Notes: generated by a model not told the origin, from the sequence alone. Shown: positions 9,515 to 17,827, numbered from the stretch's first letter. The stretch is DNA of 64,000 nucleotides from Caballeronia udeis (GCF_001544555.2 NZ_FCOK02000005.1:147808-211807), one strand, 5' to 3'. Program-made: numbers and translations.

Positions 9515-10765
9515 TCAGGCTGACCCGAAGCGGTCGGCCCTGAACGGCGTGACATCGACGAACGGCTCCTCCCCCGTCATCATGGACGCGATCAGCCGGC
9601 CGGTGACCGCACCGAGCGTCAAGCCGTGATGCGCATGTCCGAACGCAAACCACAAGGTCTTGTGACGCGGCGCGGGGCCAATGATCGGCATCATGTCGGG
9701 CGTACACGGGCGCCGGCCCATCCACGGTTCCTCATCCACCCGCTCGCCCAGCGGGAACAGCGTACGTGCCAAGGGCTCGGCACGCATGAGTTGCACGGGT
9801 GTCTTCGGCGCATCGCGATCCGCCAGCTCAACGCCCGTTGTCAGCCGAATGCCGCGCGCCATTGGCGCGAGCAGGAAACCGTTGTCCACATCCAGCACGG
9901 GATGATTCAGCACCGTCCCGGGTTGCGGCGCGTAATGCATGTGGTAACCGCGCTTGACCGCAAGCGGCAGCCGGTAGCCCAATGCCGACGTCACGTCTTG
10001 GGCCCAGGGGCCCAACGCGATCACCGCCGACGACGCACTGACCGGACCGTCTTGCGTCGTCACGCGCCAACCGTCGCCCTCGGCTTCCAGCGACGTTGCA
10101 TCGCCAGTCAGGAAGCGGCCGCCGAGGCGCTCGAAGTACGCCGCATAACCCGCGACCAGCGCACCCGGATCAGTGACCGACACGGCATCCGTGTAATGCA
10201 GACCGCCCACGAGCGAGCGGTCGAGATGCGGTTCGGCGAGTTGCAACTTCGCCGGATCGAGGAGCTTGTATTGCACCCCAAACTCGCGCTGCCACCGCTT
10301 GGCGTCGCGCAACTCGTCGTCCCGCGCGGCGGCAGTGTGGAACACCTTGATCCAGCCCGTTGGCCGCAACAACGACTCGACGCCGGCTTCCTGCGCGAGG
10401 ACCTCGTGCTCGGTCACGCAATGTTCAATCAGCGTGGCGTACTGACGCGCGATAGCGGCATGGCGCGCGGGTTCGGAATTGCGCCAATAGGCCCAGAGGA
10501 AGGGCGCGAGCGCGGGCAATGCATCGCGATGGTAATGAACGTCGATAGACGAATTGCGCGCGTAGTGCAACAGCGTGCCGATGTCGCGGGGAAGCGCATA
10601 GGGATAGACACCCTCGCGCTGCAACAGCCCCGCGTTGCCGAACGAGGTTTCGAGTCCGGGACGCTTGCGGTCCACCAGCGCAACCGAGCGGCCACGCTTT
10701 TGCAAATGAATGGCGATCGATACCCCTACGATGCCCGCGCCCAGCACGACTGTGTCGAACTTCAT
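9515..10765 (-). CDS. D-amino acid dehydrogenase-like FAD oxidoreductase (DadA type)
   Basis: A 416-residue DAO-fold flavoprotein. N-terminal TVVLGAGIVGVSIAIHLQKRG is the FAD-binding Rossmann motif, followed by ETSFGNAGLL, characteristic of DadA-type dehydrogenases. The C-terminus has WMGRRPCTPDMMPIIGPAP and FGHAHHGLTLGAVTGRLIA, which form the rest of the flavin pocket. Likely oxidises D-amino acids to 2-oxo acids with electrons passed to the respiratory chain, as DadA does. It stands alone, 179 bases from the andA cluster and without a racemase partner. It is the third DAO-family gene within 7.2 kb. Confidence 0.85.
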   Translation of the reverse strand: MKFDTVVLGAGIVGVSIAIHLQKRGRSVALVDRKRPGLETSFGNAGLLQREGVYPYALPRDIGTLLHYARNSSIDVHYHRDALPALAPFLWAYWRNSEPARHAAIARQYATLIEHCVTEHEVLAQEAGVESLLRPTGWIKVFHTAAARDDELRDAKRWQREFGVQYKLLDPAKLQLAEPHLDRSLVGGLHYTDAVSVTDPGALVAGYAAYFERLGGRFLTGDATSLEAEGDGWRVTTQDGPVSASSAVIALGPWAQDVTSALGYRLPLAVKRGYHMHYAPQPGTVLNHPVLDVDNGFLLAPMARGIRLTTGVELADRDAPKTPVQLMRAEPLARTLFPLGERVDEEPWMGRRPCTPDMMPIIGPAPRHKTLWFAFGHAHHGLTLGAVTGRLIASMMTGEEPFVDVTPFRADRFGSA

Positions 10766-10805
10766 GCGTTGAATCTCTCCTCTACGTCCAGTTTTTGTTC
10801 GCGTC

Positions 10806-10837
10806 GGTGAGCGGTGGACGAGTATTCGCCACTCACC
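10806..10837. terminator. Imperfect hairpin between the and cluster and DadA-like gene
   Basis: GGTGAGCGGT pairs with GCCACTCACC (8 of 10 positions) across a short loop, in the gap between the end of andAa and the start of the DadA-like gene. No T-run follows on either strand, so a terminator role is tentative. Confidence 0.25.
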
Positions 10838-10944
10838 TCACCGCCCCGGAAACTTCTAGACGTAGATCATACGCGCGCGCTTCCCAGGCTTTCGGAATAG
10901 GCATTCGTTCCAGCCTGGCCACCACGGCCAGTCAAGACAAGCCT

Positions 10945-12165
10945 CTATTTGAGCAGGGCTTTGAGCGGTGTATCCGGATCGGCGAGACGGGCGTGGTCCA
11001 ATACTTTTCCCGCAGCCATCAACCGCCGGCACACCGCCACTTCCCGGCCGCAGTTCACCGTCACCGCAGCCTCGAGTCTGTCGTCCGCACCAAGCGCCAG
11101 CATGCAGAACGAACCGCCTTGCGGATCGCCTCGCCTGAAGACCGACTGATGCGCCGCAAAAACGCCCAGCGTCTGCAGATTGCAGGCATATTGATCAGAC
11201 CAAAGCCACGGCATCTCGGCATAAAGTTCCTCGCCGCCAAGCATGTTCGCGGCCGCCACGGCAGGCTGGTTTTCCGCCACCTGCCACGACTCCACCCGCA
11301 CATGCCGCCCCAGCAGCGCGTTGAAGTGACTCGTCACTTCGCCCGCGGCGAAGATCAGCGGGTCGGCGGTGCGGCAATGCTGATCCACCACAATGCCGTT
11401 ATCCACAAGCAATCCCGCCGATGCGGCCAGCTCCACGTTGGGCACAACGCCTATGCCGATCACCACCACGTCCGCATGCACTTCGCCGCGATCGGTCTTG
11501 ATCATCGCGCCGGTGGGAGTCTTGTCGATGGCAAGCGGCGTGGTGTCGAGCTGCATATCCACGCCATGACGCCGATGCAGCCCGAGCATGAACGCGCCAA
11601 CTTCAGCCGGCATTGAACGCTGCAACAAGCGGCTTGCGGGCTCGATCACCGTCACCGCACAGCCACGCGATACCGCTGACGCCGCCACCTCCAGCCCGAT
11701 AAATCCGCCTCCCAGCACAGCGACCCGAGCGCCCGGCGCGAGCACTTCGCGCAGCGCGCGCGCATCGGCGATAGTGCGAACGTAGTGCAGCTTCACACCC
11801 TCGTCGACCGGTCCGCTAAAACGCCGCACCCGCGATCCGGTTGCTATCAGCAAGCGCTGATAGCCGACCCGCGCGCCATCGCTGAGCAACACGCACTGCT
11901 GTTCACGGTCGATCGCGGTCACCCGCACGCCCAGCCGCATCTCGATACGCTGCTGCGCGTACCAGTTTGCATCGCGGATAAAAGCGCGTTGCTCGCCTTC
12001 GACCCCAAGCAACGCATCCTTCGACAACACCGGCCGGTCGTAAGGCAGTTCCGCCTCCTCACCGATCATCAGGATGCGGCTCTCCGGCGCCTTCAGCCGA
12101 AGCGTTTCGGCGGCACGCCGCGCGGCGTGTCCCGCGCCGGCGATCACATACGCTTCATTCGACAT
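10945..12165 (-). CDS. andAa: Anthranilate 1,2-dioxygenase, ferredoxin reductase component
   Basis: A 406-residue pyridine nucleotide-disulfide oxidoreductase that passes electrons from NADH through FAD to the Rieske ferredoxin. The FAD motif at the N-terminus reads VIAGAGHAARRAAETLR. The NAD-binding motif VAVLGGGFIGLEVAASA lies near residue 147. The second FAD segment reads FAAGEVTSHFN, where most relatives have GDV. Start at 12165 (MSNEAY) overlaps the ferredoxin gene by 11 bases, the expected coupling. Gene order alpha, beta, ferredoxin, reductase matches the andAc-Ad-Ab-Aa operon known from Burkholderia cepacia DBO1. Confidence 0.85.
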   Translation of the reverse strand: MSNEAYVIAGAGHAARRAAETLRLKAPESRILMIGEEAELPYDRPVLSKDALLGVEGEQRAFIRDANWYAQQRIEMRLGVRVTAIDREQQCVLLSDGARVGYQRLLIATGSRVRRFSGPVDEGVKLHYVRTIADARALREVLAPGARVAVLGGGFIGLEVAASAVSRGCAVTVIEPASRLLQRSMPAEVGAFMLGLHRRHGVDMQLDTTPLAIDKTPTGAMIKTDRGEVHADVVVIGIGVVPNVELAASAGLLVDNGIVVDQHCRTADPLIFAAGEVTSHFNALLGRHVRVESWQVAENQPAVAAANMLGGEELYAEMPWLWSDQYACNLQTLGVFAAHQSVFRRGDPQGGSFCMLALGADDRLEAAVTVNCGREVAVCRRLMAAGKVLDHARLADPDTPLKALLK

Positions 12166-12478
12166 GGATCTCGACGCTGCCCTCGTTGATGCGAACCGGA
12201 TACGTGCGGACCGCTTCCACGATAGGCGCACATTGCGGCGCACCCGTCCGAATGTCGACAAGCCCCTGATGCAGGGGACATTCGACACAACCGTTCTCGA
12301 CGAATCCCTCCGAGAGACGCGCGTGACCGTGCGTACAAAGATCGTGCAACGCGAATACCTCATCGCCTAAACGGAAGACCGCGATGGGTTTGTTACCCGC
12401 AACAACAGCAACCGGTTCTCCTTCTTCGAAGTCATCGAGTGCGCCAACGGGAAACCACGTATGAGCCAACTGGTTCAT
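12155..12478 (-). CDS. andAb: Anthranilate 1,2-dioxygenase, Rieske ferredoxin component
   Basis: A 107-residue soluble Rieske [2Fe-2S] ferredoxin. The two cluster-binding loops are visible: CTHGHARLSEG (CxH, residues about 47-49) and CPLHQG (CxxH, residues about 67-70). GGAGAG just upstream gives a good ribosome site. It shuttles electrons from the reductase to the oxygenase. It sits between the small subunit (11 bases upstream) and the reductase (overlapping downstream), as in the B. cepacia andA operon. Confidence 0.88.
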   Translation of the reverse strand: MNQLAHTWFPVGALDDFEEGEPVAVVAGNKPIAVFRLGDEVFALHDLCTHGHARLSEGFVENGCVECPLHQGLVDIRTGAPQCAPIVEAVRTYPVRINEGSVEIHVE

Positions 12479-12489
12479 TCTTCTCTCCT

Positions 12490-12963
12490 TCAGATCGGTG
12501 TGGCGAGCAGGGTCTGCACGCGCGAAGTGTCATAGATCACGCGCTTTGACTGGTATCGCAAACCGGCGTCGGTACGCACCACCTTGTCGTAGTACTTGCC
12601 CGCCTGGTACACGTTCGATTCGCCGTTCGTGCGCGTCTGGATCACCACGTAATTGCTCTCGGTTTCGATCACGCCGTCCTTCTCCGCCATCACGCAGAGC
12701 CCGGACGTCATGTGCCGGTAGCTGTGTTCCTCGAAGATATTGGCATTGCGCAACGACACCACGCGATCGCGCAGCATCTTCTGGTTGTTGCAATAGATGA
12801 TGCCGATTGGAAGGCCCATGTCGGCGTTTTCCTTCGGCACGATCTCATACAGACAGTCTTCGGTGAAGAGCGTCGGCCAGGCTTCGAGACGATCGTTGTC
12901 GAGGTTGTTGATGTACTGGTCCTGCAACATGTGCAGTTCGAACCACAGCTTCATTGCTTCCAT
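12490..12963 (-). CDS. andAd: Anthranilate 1,2-dioxygenase, small (beta) oxygenase subunit
   Basis: A 157-residue ring-hydroxylating dioxygenase beta subunit of the cystatin/SnoaL-like fold, without metal ligands and with a structural role in the oxygenase. Typical features: YINNLDNDRLEAWPTLFTEDCLYEIVP near the start, then RDRVVSLRNANIFEEHSYRH in the middle. AGGA ahead of the ATG at 12963 supports the start. It follows the alpha-subunit gene by 18 bases in the same operon. Confidence 0.87.
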   Translation of the reverse strand: MEAMKLWFELHMLQDQYINNLDNDRLEAWPTLFTEDCLYEIVPKENADMGLPIGIIYCNNQKMLRDRVVSLRNANIFEEHSYRHMTSGLCVMAEKDGVIETESNYVVIQTRTNGESNVYQAGKYYDKVVRTDAGLRYQSKRVIYDTSRVQTLLATPI

Positions 12964-12981
12964 GATCTCGTTCCTCGACGT

Positions 12982-14298
12982 TCAATAACCCATCAGCTTC
13001 TGGTAACCGACCCAGAACTTGCGGATCAGGCTTTCGGTGATGACCGTGTCTTGCTGGTCCGGATTGCCGCGCGACATCTCGATCACCGAGGTCGCGCCGG
13101 CGTCGCGGATCGTGCCGCGCTGGACGAGTTCGGTGGCCTCCGTATCTTCCATCGATATATAACCGGCAGGTCCCACCAGGTTCGCCTGCTTGATACGCAG
13201 CTCGCGCATCTCCGGCGTGTCGTCGGCATAACCGAAGAAGTGGAAAATCAGCTCGAAGCTATCGGGCCCTTTAGGCAGCAACTGGCGCGCGACCAGCGTG
13301 TTGTGGATCTGCTGGATCACGAGTTGCGGGAAGATCGGCTGGATATGATTGGTCGTGTCTTCTTCGTATTCGGAAATCAGGCCGAGGATGGAATCGTCTT
13401 CAAGCGCGAAGCCTTCGTCGAAGGAGCGGATGTTCTGCTGCTTGTAGGCCGCCGATGTGTCCTCGCCCGTCTTCGTCACGGTGATGATGCTGTGCAGTCC
13501 GTGGGTGGCGTCGGGTATGGAACGCGCCTTCATGCCGACGCGGAAAATGTTGAAAGTCGTATGAAACAGATGCAGCATGCTCGCGTGATACGGGTCCTTC
13601 ACATTTTCGAAATAAAGCTTCCAGTTCGATTTTGAAAACTGCCGCGTGCAGCCGAGATATTCAATCGGCTTGTGAAAGATCCGATCGATCCAGGGCCGCA
13701 TTTCGGCGCCAAGATACTCAGGCAAGGGACCGACCGTTTCGCTGAAGGTCGCGAACACCAGCCCGCGATAACTCTCCACGCGAAGCTTTCTCAAGCTGTG
13801 ATTCTTCGGATCGAAATCGGCGGGCATGCCGGTCATGCCTTTCTGCCCGCGCCGGAACGGGACGCCCAGCAAGTTGCCGCTCTTGTCGAAACTCCACTGG
13901 TGGTACACGCACGTGTGCGAGCTCGCGTTGCCGCGGGACTTCCTGCAAACGGACGCGCCGCGATGCGCGCAGCGGTTGACCCACGCCGCCAGCGAGCCGT
14001 CGTCGTTGCGCGTGACAACCACGGGCGTGTCGCCAACGAAGGTGCTTTTGAAGTCGCCCGGATTCGGGATCTCGGCTTCCAGCGCCACGAAATTCCAGGT
14101 GGGTCCGCGATAAATCCGCTCTTGCTCGCGCTCGTACACCGCCTGCGAGCTGAAGACCTTGTAGGGCACGCGCGAGCCGTCGTCATGAGGAAAAGTTACC
14201 GCATCGGAGTCGAGCGGGTTCATCGGGCGAAGGGGGAATTCAGCCCCGCCGTCCGGTGCGTCCGGTACATCCTGGGCGTTCATCGCATTCGTTTCCAC
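12982..14298 (-). CDS. andAc: Anthranilate 1,2-dioxygenase, large (alpha) oxygenase subunit
   Basis: A 438-residue Rieske non-haem iron oxygenase alpha subunit. The Rieske motif is CAHRGASVCRKSRGN then CVYHQWSFD, at about residues 111-140. The mononuclear iron site lies in ENVKDPYHASMLHLFH, near residue 235, with the bridging Asp and two His. The protein closely matches my memory of AndAc from Burkholderia cepacia DBO1, in which anthranilate is converted to catechol with release of ammonia and CO2. I start at the GTG at 14298, eight bases after GGAG; the ATG six codons on is less well placed. First gene of the andAcAdAbAa operon, divergent from andR. Confidence 0.87.
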   Translation of the reverse strand: METNAMNAQDVPDAPDGGAEFPLRPMNPLDSDAVTFPHDDGSRVPYKVFSSQAVYEREQERIYRGPTWNFVALEAEIPNPGDFKSTFVGDTPVVVTRNDDGSLAAWVNRCAHRGASVCRKSRGNASSHTCVYHQWSFDKSGNLLGVPFRRGQKGMTGMPADFDPKNHSLRKLRVESYRGLVFATFSETVGPLPEYLGAEMRPWIDRIFHKPIEYLGCTRQFSKSNWKLYFENVKDPYHASMLHLFHTTFNIFRVGMKARSIPDATHGLHSIITVTKTGEDTSAAYKQQNIRSFDEGFALEDDSILGLISEYEEDTTNHIQPIFPQLVIQQIHNTLVARQLLPKGPDSFELIFHFFGYADDTPEMRELRIKQANLVGPAGYISMEDTEATELVQRGTIRDAGATSVIEMSRGNPDQQDTVITESLIRKFWVGYQKLMGY

Positions 14299-14491
14299 GG
14301 CGATTTCTCCTTTTGTGGGGGATTGGTGTGCTGCGATTTTTGGAGCGCCAAAATAGCGGGTCTATCCGATAACGGCTGCGCGCAGGCTCCGCTATCCACT
14401 TCCGGCACGTTTTCGCCGGGAAGCGGGTGGCGCGCGGCACGGGGCTCGGGCAGAACGGCGAAGTGAATTACCATGTGCCTGCGAGGCTGCA

Positions 14492-14527
14492 TGAGCATCT
14501 GCCTGAGCATTTCCCTGAGCATCGCCG
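14492..14527 (+). repeat. Three tandem 12-bp repeats ahead of andR
   Basis: TGAGCAT recurs at 14492, 14504 and 14516, giving a unit TGAGCATnTnCC of exactly 12 bases, three times, the last copy diverged. It lies between the andAc and andR starts, 30-65 bases before the andR ATG. It may be a regulatory iteron or a coding repeat (EHLPEHFPEH) if andR starts further upstream. Confidence 0.6.
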
Positions 14528-14555
14528 TGATTGTTTTCACCGACCGGAACCGTCC

Positions 14556-15524
14556 ATGTCGCAAGCCGCCTTTCGTGCTGACGCGTTGCGGGGTTATCGA
14601 TTATTCGAATCGACTGACCTCGATGAAACCCGCGAACTGATCTCGCGCGTGATGCAGCCGCACGCGCTCGTACCCTCGGGCACGGGCCGCGGCCGCTCGC
14701 ATATGGATTTCGTCAGGCTCGGCGGACTGGGTCTCGGCACGATCGCTTTCGGCGACGCCATGCGCGTGGACGTCAAGGCGGTGGACGGTTATTACCTGCT
14801 GATGTTTTGCGTAAACGGCAACGCTGAAGTCCGCACGATGGGACGTTCCATGCAGGTGAACCGCGACCAGGGCGTTTTATGTGCGCCGGGGCAGGCGTTC
14901 GATGCACTGCTCTCGCCGGGCTGCGAACAGTTTGTGCTGCGGATCGATCCGGTAGCGCTGAACGCGCACGCGGGACTGGCCGCGCAGGACTTTGCCTCGC
15001 TGGTGCCGGTGGGCAGCTCGGATTTACGCGGCTGGATGCAGCAATTGCAACTGGTCGCGAGTTCGCCCGAATTGCTCGCCAGTGCGCGCAGCAATCCGCG
15101 TGTGGCGACGCATCTTGAAGGTTTGCTGATCGATCTGTTCGCCACGAGTTACGTGGGCAAGGATAGAGCGTCGGGTTTCGCTTCGAAGCGCTCGCCCGTG
15201 TCACCCGGCTTCGTGAAGCGCGCTGAGGCGTTCATTGAAGCGCGTTGCAGGGAGCCGATGGAATTACTCGATATTGCCAACGCTGCCGGTGTCTCGACTC
15301 GCACGTTGCGCGACGGCTTTCAGCAGTTTCGCGGCGTGAGTCCCATGCAATATGTGCGGCAATTGCGGCTGGAACGCGCACGTGATGCATTGCGTGCGGC
15401 GCCTCTCGATGTGAGGGTCGCTGAAATTGCCCTCGATTGCGGCTTCGCGCATCTCGGGCGTTTCTCGATGGTCTACAAGGCAATGTTCGGCGAATCTCCA
15501 TCGGAGACGCTGCGGGCACGGTAA
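14556..15524 (+). CDS. andR: AraC/XylS-family activator of the anthranilate operon
   Basis: A 322-residue AraC-family regulator. The N-terminal two thirds is an effector or dimerisation region of the AraC-binding-domain-like type (YYLLMFCVNGNAEVRT). The two helix-turn-helix motifs are at the C-terminus: LLDIANAAGVSTRTLRDGFQ and VAEIALDCGFAHLGRFSMVYK, followed by FGESPSETLR. It is divergent from andAc with 257 bases between the starts I use, the arrangement described for andR in B. cepacia DBO1. I chose the ATG at 14556; an in-frame ATG at 14427 would add 43 residues including a repeated EH-P motif, which looks non-native. Confidence 0.82.
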   Translation: MSQAAFRADALRGYRLFESTDLDETRELISRVMQPHALVPSGTGRGRSHMDFVRLGGLGLGTIAFGDAMRVDVKAVDGYYLLMFCVNGNAEVRTMGRSMQVNRDQGVLCAPGQAFDALLSPGCEQFVLRIDPVALNAHAGLAAQDFASLVPVGSSDLRGWMQQLQLVASSPELLASARSNPRVATHLEGLLIDLFATSYVGKDRASGFASKRSPVSPGFVKRAEAFIEARCREPMELLDIANAAGVSTRTLRDGFQQFRGVSPMQYVRQLRLERARDALRAAPLDVRVAEIALDCGFAHLGRFSMVYKAMFGESPSETLRAR

Positions 15525-15593
15525 GCGTACCCGCGTGCGTGTCGTACAGCGCGACCATGCCCCTCCACGCGTTGCGGCGGGGCATGGGCAGGC

Positions 15594-16370
15594 TCAGCTT
15601 GCACGAAGCGCTGGGGACGCCCATGGCGCGCCGATCGTGCCGCCGTCGACCACAATCTCGGCAGCCGTGATTCCGGACGCACCATTCGAGGCCAGGAACG
15701 CAACCGCCTCCGCAACTTCCTCAGCAGCAGCGAAGCGTTCCATTGGAATAGCCCCCGACAACGCTTGTTCCGTGCCGTCGATCGTCGCGCCCGTCCGTGC
15801 GCCGCGGGTCCAGATCGGCGTGCGGGTGCCACCGGGGATCACCGTGTTCACGCGAATGCCGCGTTGCACGAGCTCGCCGGCGAACACTTTCGCCATCCCG
15901 GTGATCCCGGCCTTGGACGCCGAATAAGCCGCCGTACCCGCCCGCCCAAGCTCACGCATGACGGAGCCATTCAGCACGATCGATCCCCCTGCCGACATCA
16001 ACGGCAACGCGGCTTGAACCGTCAGAAAAACTGCTGTCACGTTGGTGCGCAGAATTGCCTCGAACGCCGCGGCGGTAGTGCCGCCCAATGGCGTTGGCCC
16101 TGAAATGCCCGCATTGGCAAACACGATATCAAGCGAACCGTAAGCATCACTGACTTGCTTGATCACCGAATCGATTGCCATGGGATCGTCAAGATCAGCC
16201 TGAATGCCGAGCGCGTTTGCACCAAGCTCGGAAACCGCCTCGTCAAGCTTCGCACGGTCACGCCCCGTGATCGCCACGCGCGCCCCTTCGGCAATCAACA
16301 ACTTCGCCGTCGCAAAACCGATACCGCTGTTTCCGCCCGTAATCAAAGCAGTTTTGTCAGTGAATCGCAT
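15594..16370 (-). CDS. Short-chain dehydrogenase/reductase
   Basis: A 258-residue classical SDR. The cofactor motif is TGGNSGIGFATAKLL, the NAG motif FANAGISG lies near residue 85, and the catalytic YSASKAG is near residue 148, with the Ser in VLNGSVMRELG. It ends with the usual EIVVDGGTIGAPW. The divergent TetR gene 139 bases away is the likely repressor. The pair resembles the common TetR/SDR detoxification or xenobiotic-response modules; the substrate is unknown. Confidence 0.88.
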   Translation of the reverse strand: MRFTDKTALITGGNSGIGFATAKLLIAEGARVAITGRDRAKLDEAVSELGANALGIQADLDDPMAIDSVIKQVSDAYGSLDIVFANAGISGPTPLGGTTAAAFEAILRTNVTAVFLTVQAALPLMSAGGSIVLNGSVMRELGRAGTAAYSASKAGITGMAKVFAGELVQRGIRVNTVIPGGTRTPIWTRGARTGATIDGTEQALSGAIPMERFAAAEEVAEAVAFLASNGASGITAAEIVVDGGTIGAPWASPALRAS

Positions 16371-16444
16371 GAGTCCTTCTCCTGTGCTGGTCGCCGCCGG
16401 TCGCGGCTGAAAGATGCATCGGCAGTATCAATACCGTCATCTGC

Positions 16445-16509
16445 ATGTTGAACATAATTCACAAATTCAGTATTATTCTCATCATGCAGATTGTCAAGCG
16501 GGGGATGCG
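16445..16509. promoter_or_regulatory. Divergent promoter/operator region of the SDR-TetR pair
   Basis: The intergenic stretch is AT-rich against the surroundings and contains ATAATTCACAAATTCAGT followed by ATTAT, whose outer arms ATAAT and ATTAT are inverted copies. That fits a TetR-type operator lying over both promoters. The palindrome is imperfect and the site is inferred from position. Confidence 0.35.
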
Positions 16510-17100
16510 ATGGGGTTTTCACAGGCACAGAAGGCAGAGAGCAGGCAACGTGTGCTGGACGTAGCTGCGCGGCAGATTCGCGAACACGGCCTTGAAGCGC
16601 TGGGCGTTGCCGACTGCATGTGCAGTGCGGGACTGACGCATGGCGCGTTCTATGGGCATTTTTCATCGCGTGAGGCGTTGATCAGGGCCGCGCTGGAACA
16701 GGCACTGACGAAAGGCCAGACTCGTTTGAGATCGCGCACGGTCGATGCGGCGGAACATGCAAAGACGCCGTTGGAGGCGATTGCCGACGCCTACCTGAAC
16801 CCCACGCACGCGGACAATCCAGGCACCGGATGCGCACTTTGTGCACTTGCCGGCGACTCGGTGCATGCAACGGCGGATGTGAAGGCGCTCTACACCACGT
16901 ATTTGCGGCAGCTTGCAGGGCACTTGACGCAAGCAGCGGGGAGTGAGAACCAGGCGGTGGGACTAGGGGTAGTGGCCACTATCGTGGGAGCGATCACACT
17001 GGCGCGTGCGGTAGACGATCGCGAACTGGCGCTGTCTATACTCGCCGCCGCGCATGCGCTTGTCATGACACAGGACGATGCTGCCCGGCGAATGGATTAG
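16510..17100 (+). CDS. TetR-family transcriptional regulator
   Basis: A 196-residue TetR-type regulator. The N-terminal HTH reads SRQRVLDVAARQIREHGLEAL then GLTHGAFYGHFSSREALIRA, with the usual GxFYxHF core. The C-terminal ligand domain is Cys- and Ala-rich (GTGCALCALAGDS), as in the NemR/AcrR-like subgroup whose members sense electrophiles. The start at 16510 is preceded by GGGGATG-type purine-rich sequence; the longer reading upstream crosses the likely operator. It probably represses the divergent SDR gene. Confidence 0.85.
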   Translation: MGFSQAQKAESRQRVLDVAARQIREHGLEALGVADCMCSAGLTHGAFYGHFSSREALIRAALEQALTKGQTRLRSRTVDAAEHAKTPLEAIADAYLNPTHADNPGTGCALCALAGDSVHATADVKALYTTYLRQLAGHLTQAAGSENQAVGLGVVATIVGAITLARAVDDRELALSILAAAHALVMTQDDAARRMD

Positions 17101-17318
17101 CGGTAGCCGGCGAACTGACGGGTGCAGAATCGATGCAACTGCTGCAATAACTCGGAGCCCCGCGCGGTCAGTCGGGGCATGGCCCGGCCATTTGTGGTCG
17201 CTTCAATCCGGACGAGGTGCTCGTGCTCGAGACTGGCCACATCGGAACATTGCGGTTCCACCTGCGACGGTGAATGCTGGATCAGGAGCAGTGTCGACAA
17301 CTCGTGAGGGCTGAGCAT
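17097..17318 (-). CDS. Small winged-helix-like hypothetical protein
   Basis: A 73-residue soluble protein. Its layout is helix (MLSPHELSTLLLIQ), a second helix with VASLEHEHLVRIE, a possible wing around TNGRAMPRLTARG, and a final helix SELLQQLHRF. This fits a MarR-like winged-helix mini-protein. GGAGAT sits ten bases upstream of the ATG. The stop overlaps the end of the convergent TetR gene by four bases. A decayed gene of similar size and layout lies just upstream (17421-17655). Confidence 0.6.
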   Translation of the reverse strand: MLSPHELSTLLLIQHSPSQVEPQCSDVASLEHEHLVRIEATTNGRAMPRLTARGSELLQQLHRFCTRQFAGYR

Positions 17319-17420
17319 GGGAATCTCCTTGCATGAATGAATCGCAACGGTTTGCGTTCATGCATCCTAGAGAGCCAAATCTACATTCGCGCTACAGCCA
17401 TTTTTCACCGCGTTACACCG

Positions 17421-17655
17421 TTACATTCTGGCAATGAGCAAGCGCCCGCGCGGGGTGTAACCGCTGAGGCCAGAAACTTCCCGTTGCAATTGCCCGGTCA
17501 ACCGGTCCAGGCTCGATCCTTTCAACGGGTAAGGTAGCGCATGCAAGCCGTATGCCGCCGGCGCAGCCAATTGGATCGACGCACCGGAACGCAATAACGC
17601 CAGACGCCTGCTCGCTTCCTGCGAGGCGTTTCAGGGCGGCTGGTAAGCTTTGCAT
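17421..17655 (-). pseudogene. Frameshifted small winged-helix-like gene
   Basis: Two reading frames join into one plausible protein. From the ATG at 17655, MQSLPAALKRLAG runs about 12 codons. The frame one step over then continues with SRRLALLRSGASIQLAA, GLHALPYPLKGSSLDRL and finally SGYTPRGRLLIARM before a TAA at 17421-17423. The second part has no ATG start of its own and is cut off upstream by a TGA. The reconstructed product, about 78 residues, ends in a wing-like GYTPRGR segment, much like the intact small gene at 17097-17318. A single indel near 17615 would explain the break. Confidence 0.45.
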
Positions 17656-17669
17656 GATGGCCGGTTCGA

Positions 17670-17827
17670 CTTGGCCAAGTCAGATGATGCAGCGCCAACG
17701 CTTCTGCAATGTCACCTGCAAGTCGGCCGTCGAGTGTGCGCTTCAGCCCAGTACTCGCGTAATGAAGAGCAAGCGCTTGCTGCGCGCACCACAAATCGCG
17801 GACGACGCTCGGCAGTTCTATCAACAC
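17670..17827 (-). pseudogene. N-terminal fragment of an unknown protein (DUF6998-like)
   Basis: The minus strand encodes about 50 residues that look protein-like, with VVRDLWCAQQALALHYASTG and TLDGRLAGDIAEALALHHL. An LDGRxxGDIxEALA signature occurs at the N-terminus of a domain I recall as DUF6998. After about residue 50 the reading becomes arginine-rich and random and runs into the next decayed gene, so the C-terminal half is missing. Assignment rests on memory of the signature. Confidence 0.3.

Noticed and set aside
9626..10810. A 394-codon plus-strand reading opposite the DadA-like gene
   Set aside because: Arg/His-rich shadow of the DAO-family dehydrogenase on the minus strand; no family features.
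14427..14555. Upstream start for andR
   Set aside because: Possible, but the extra 43 residues contain the DNA repeat and are His/Arg/Pro-rich, unlike AraC-family N-termini; the ATG at 14556 is preferred.
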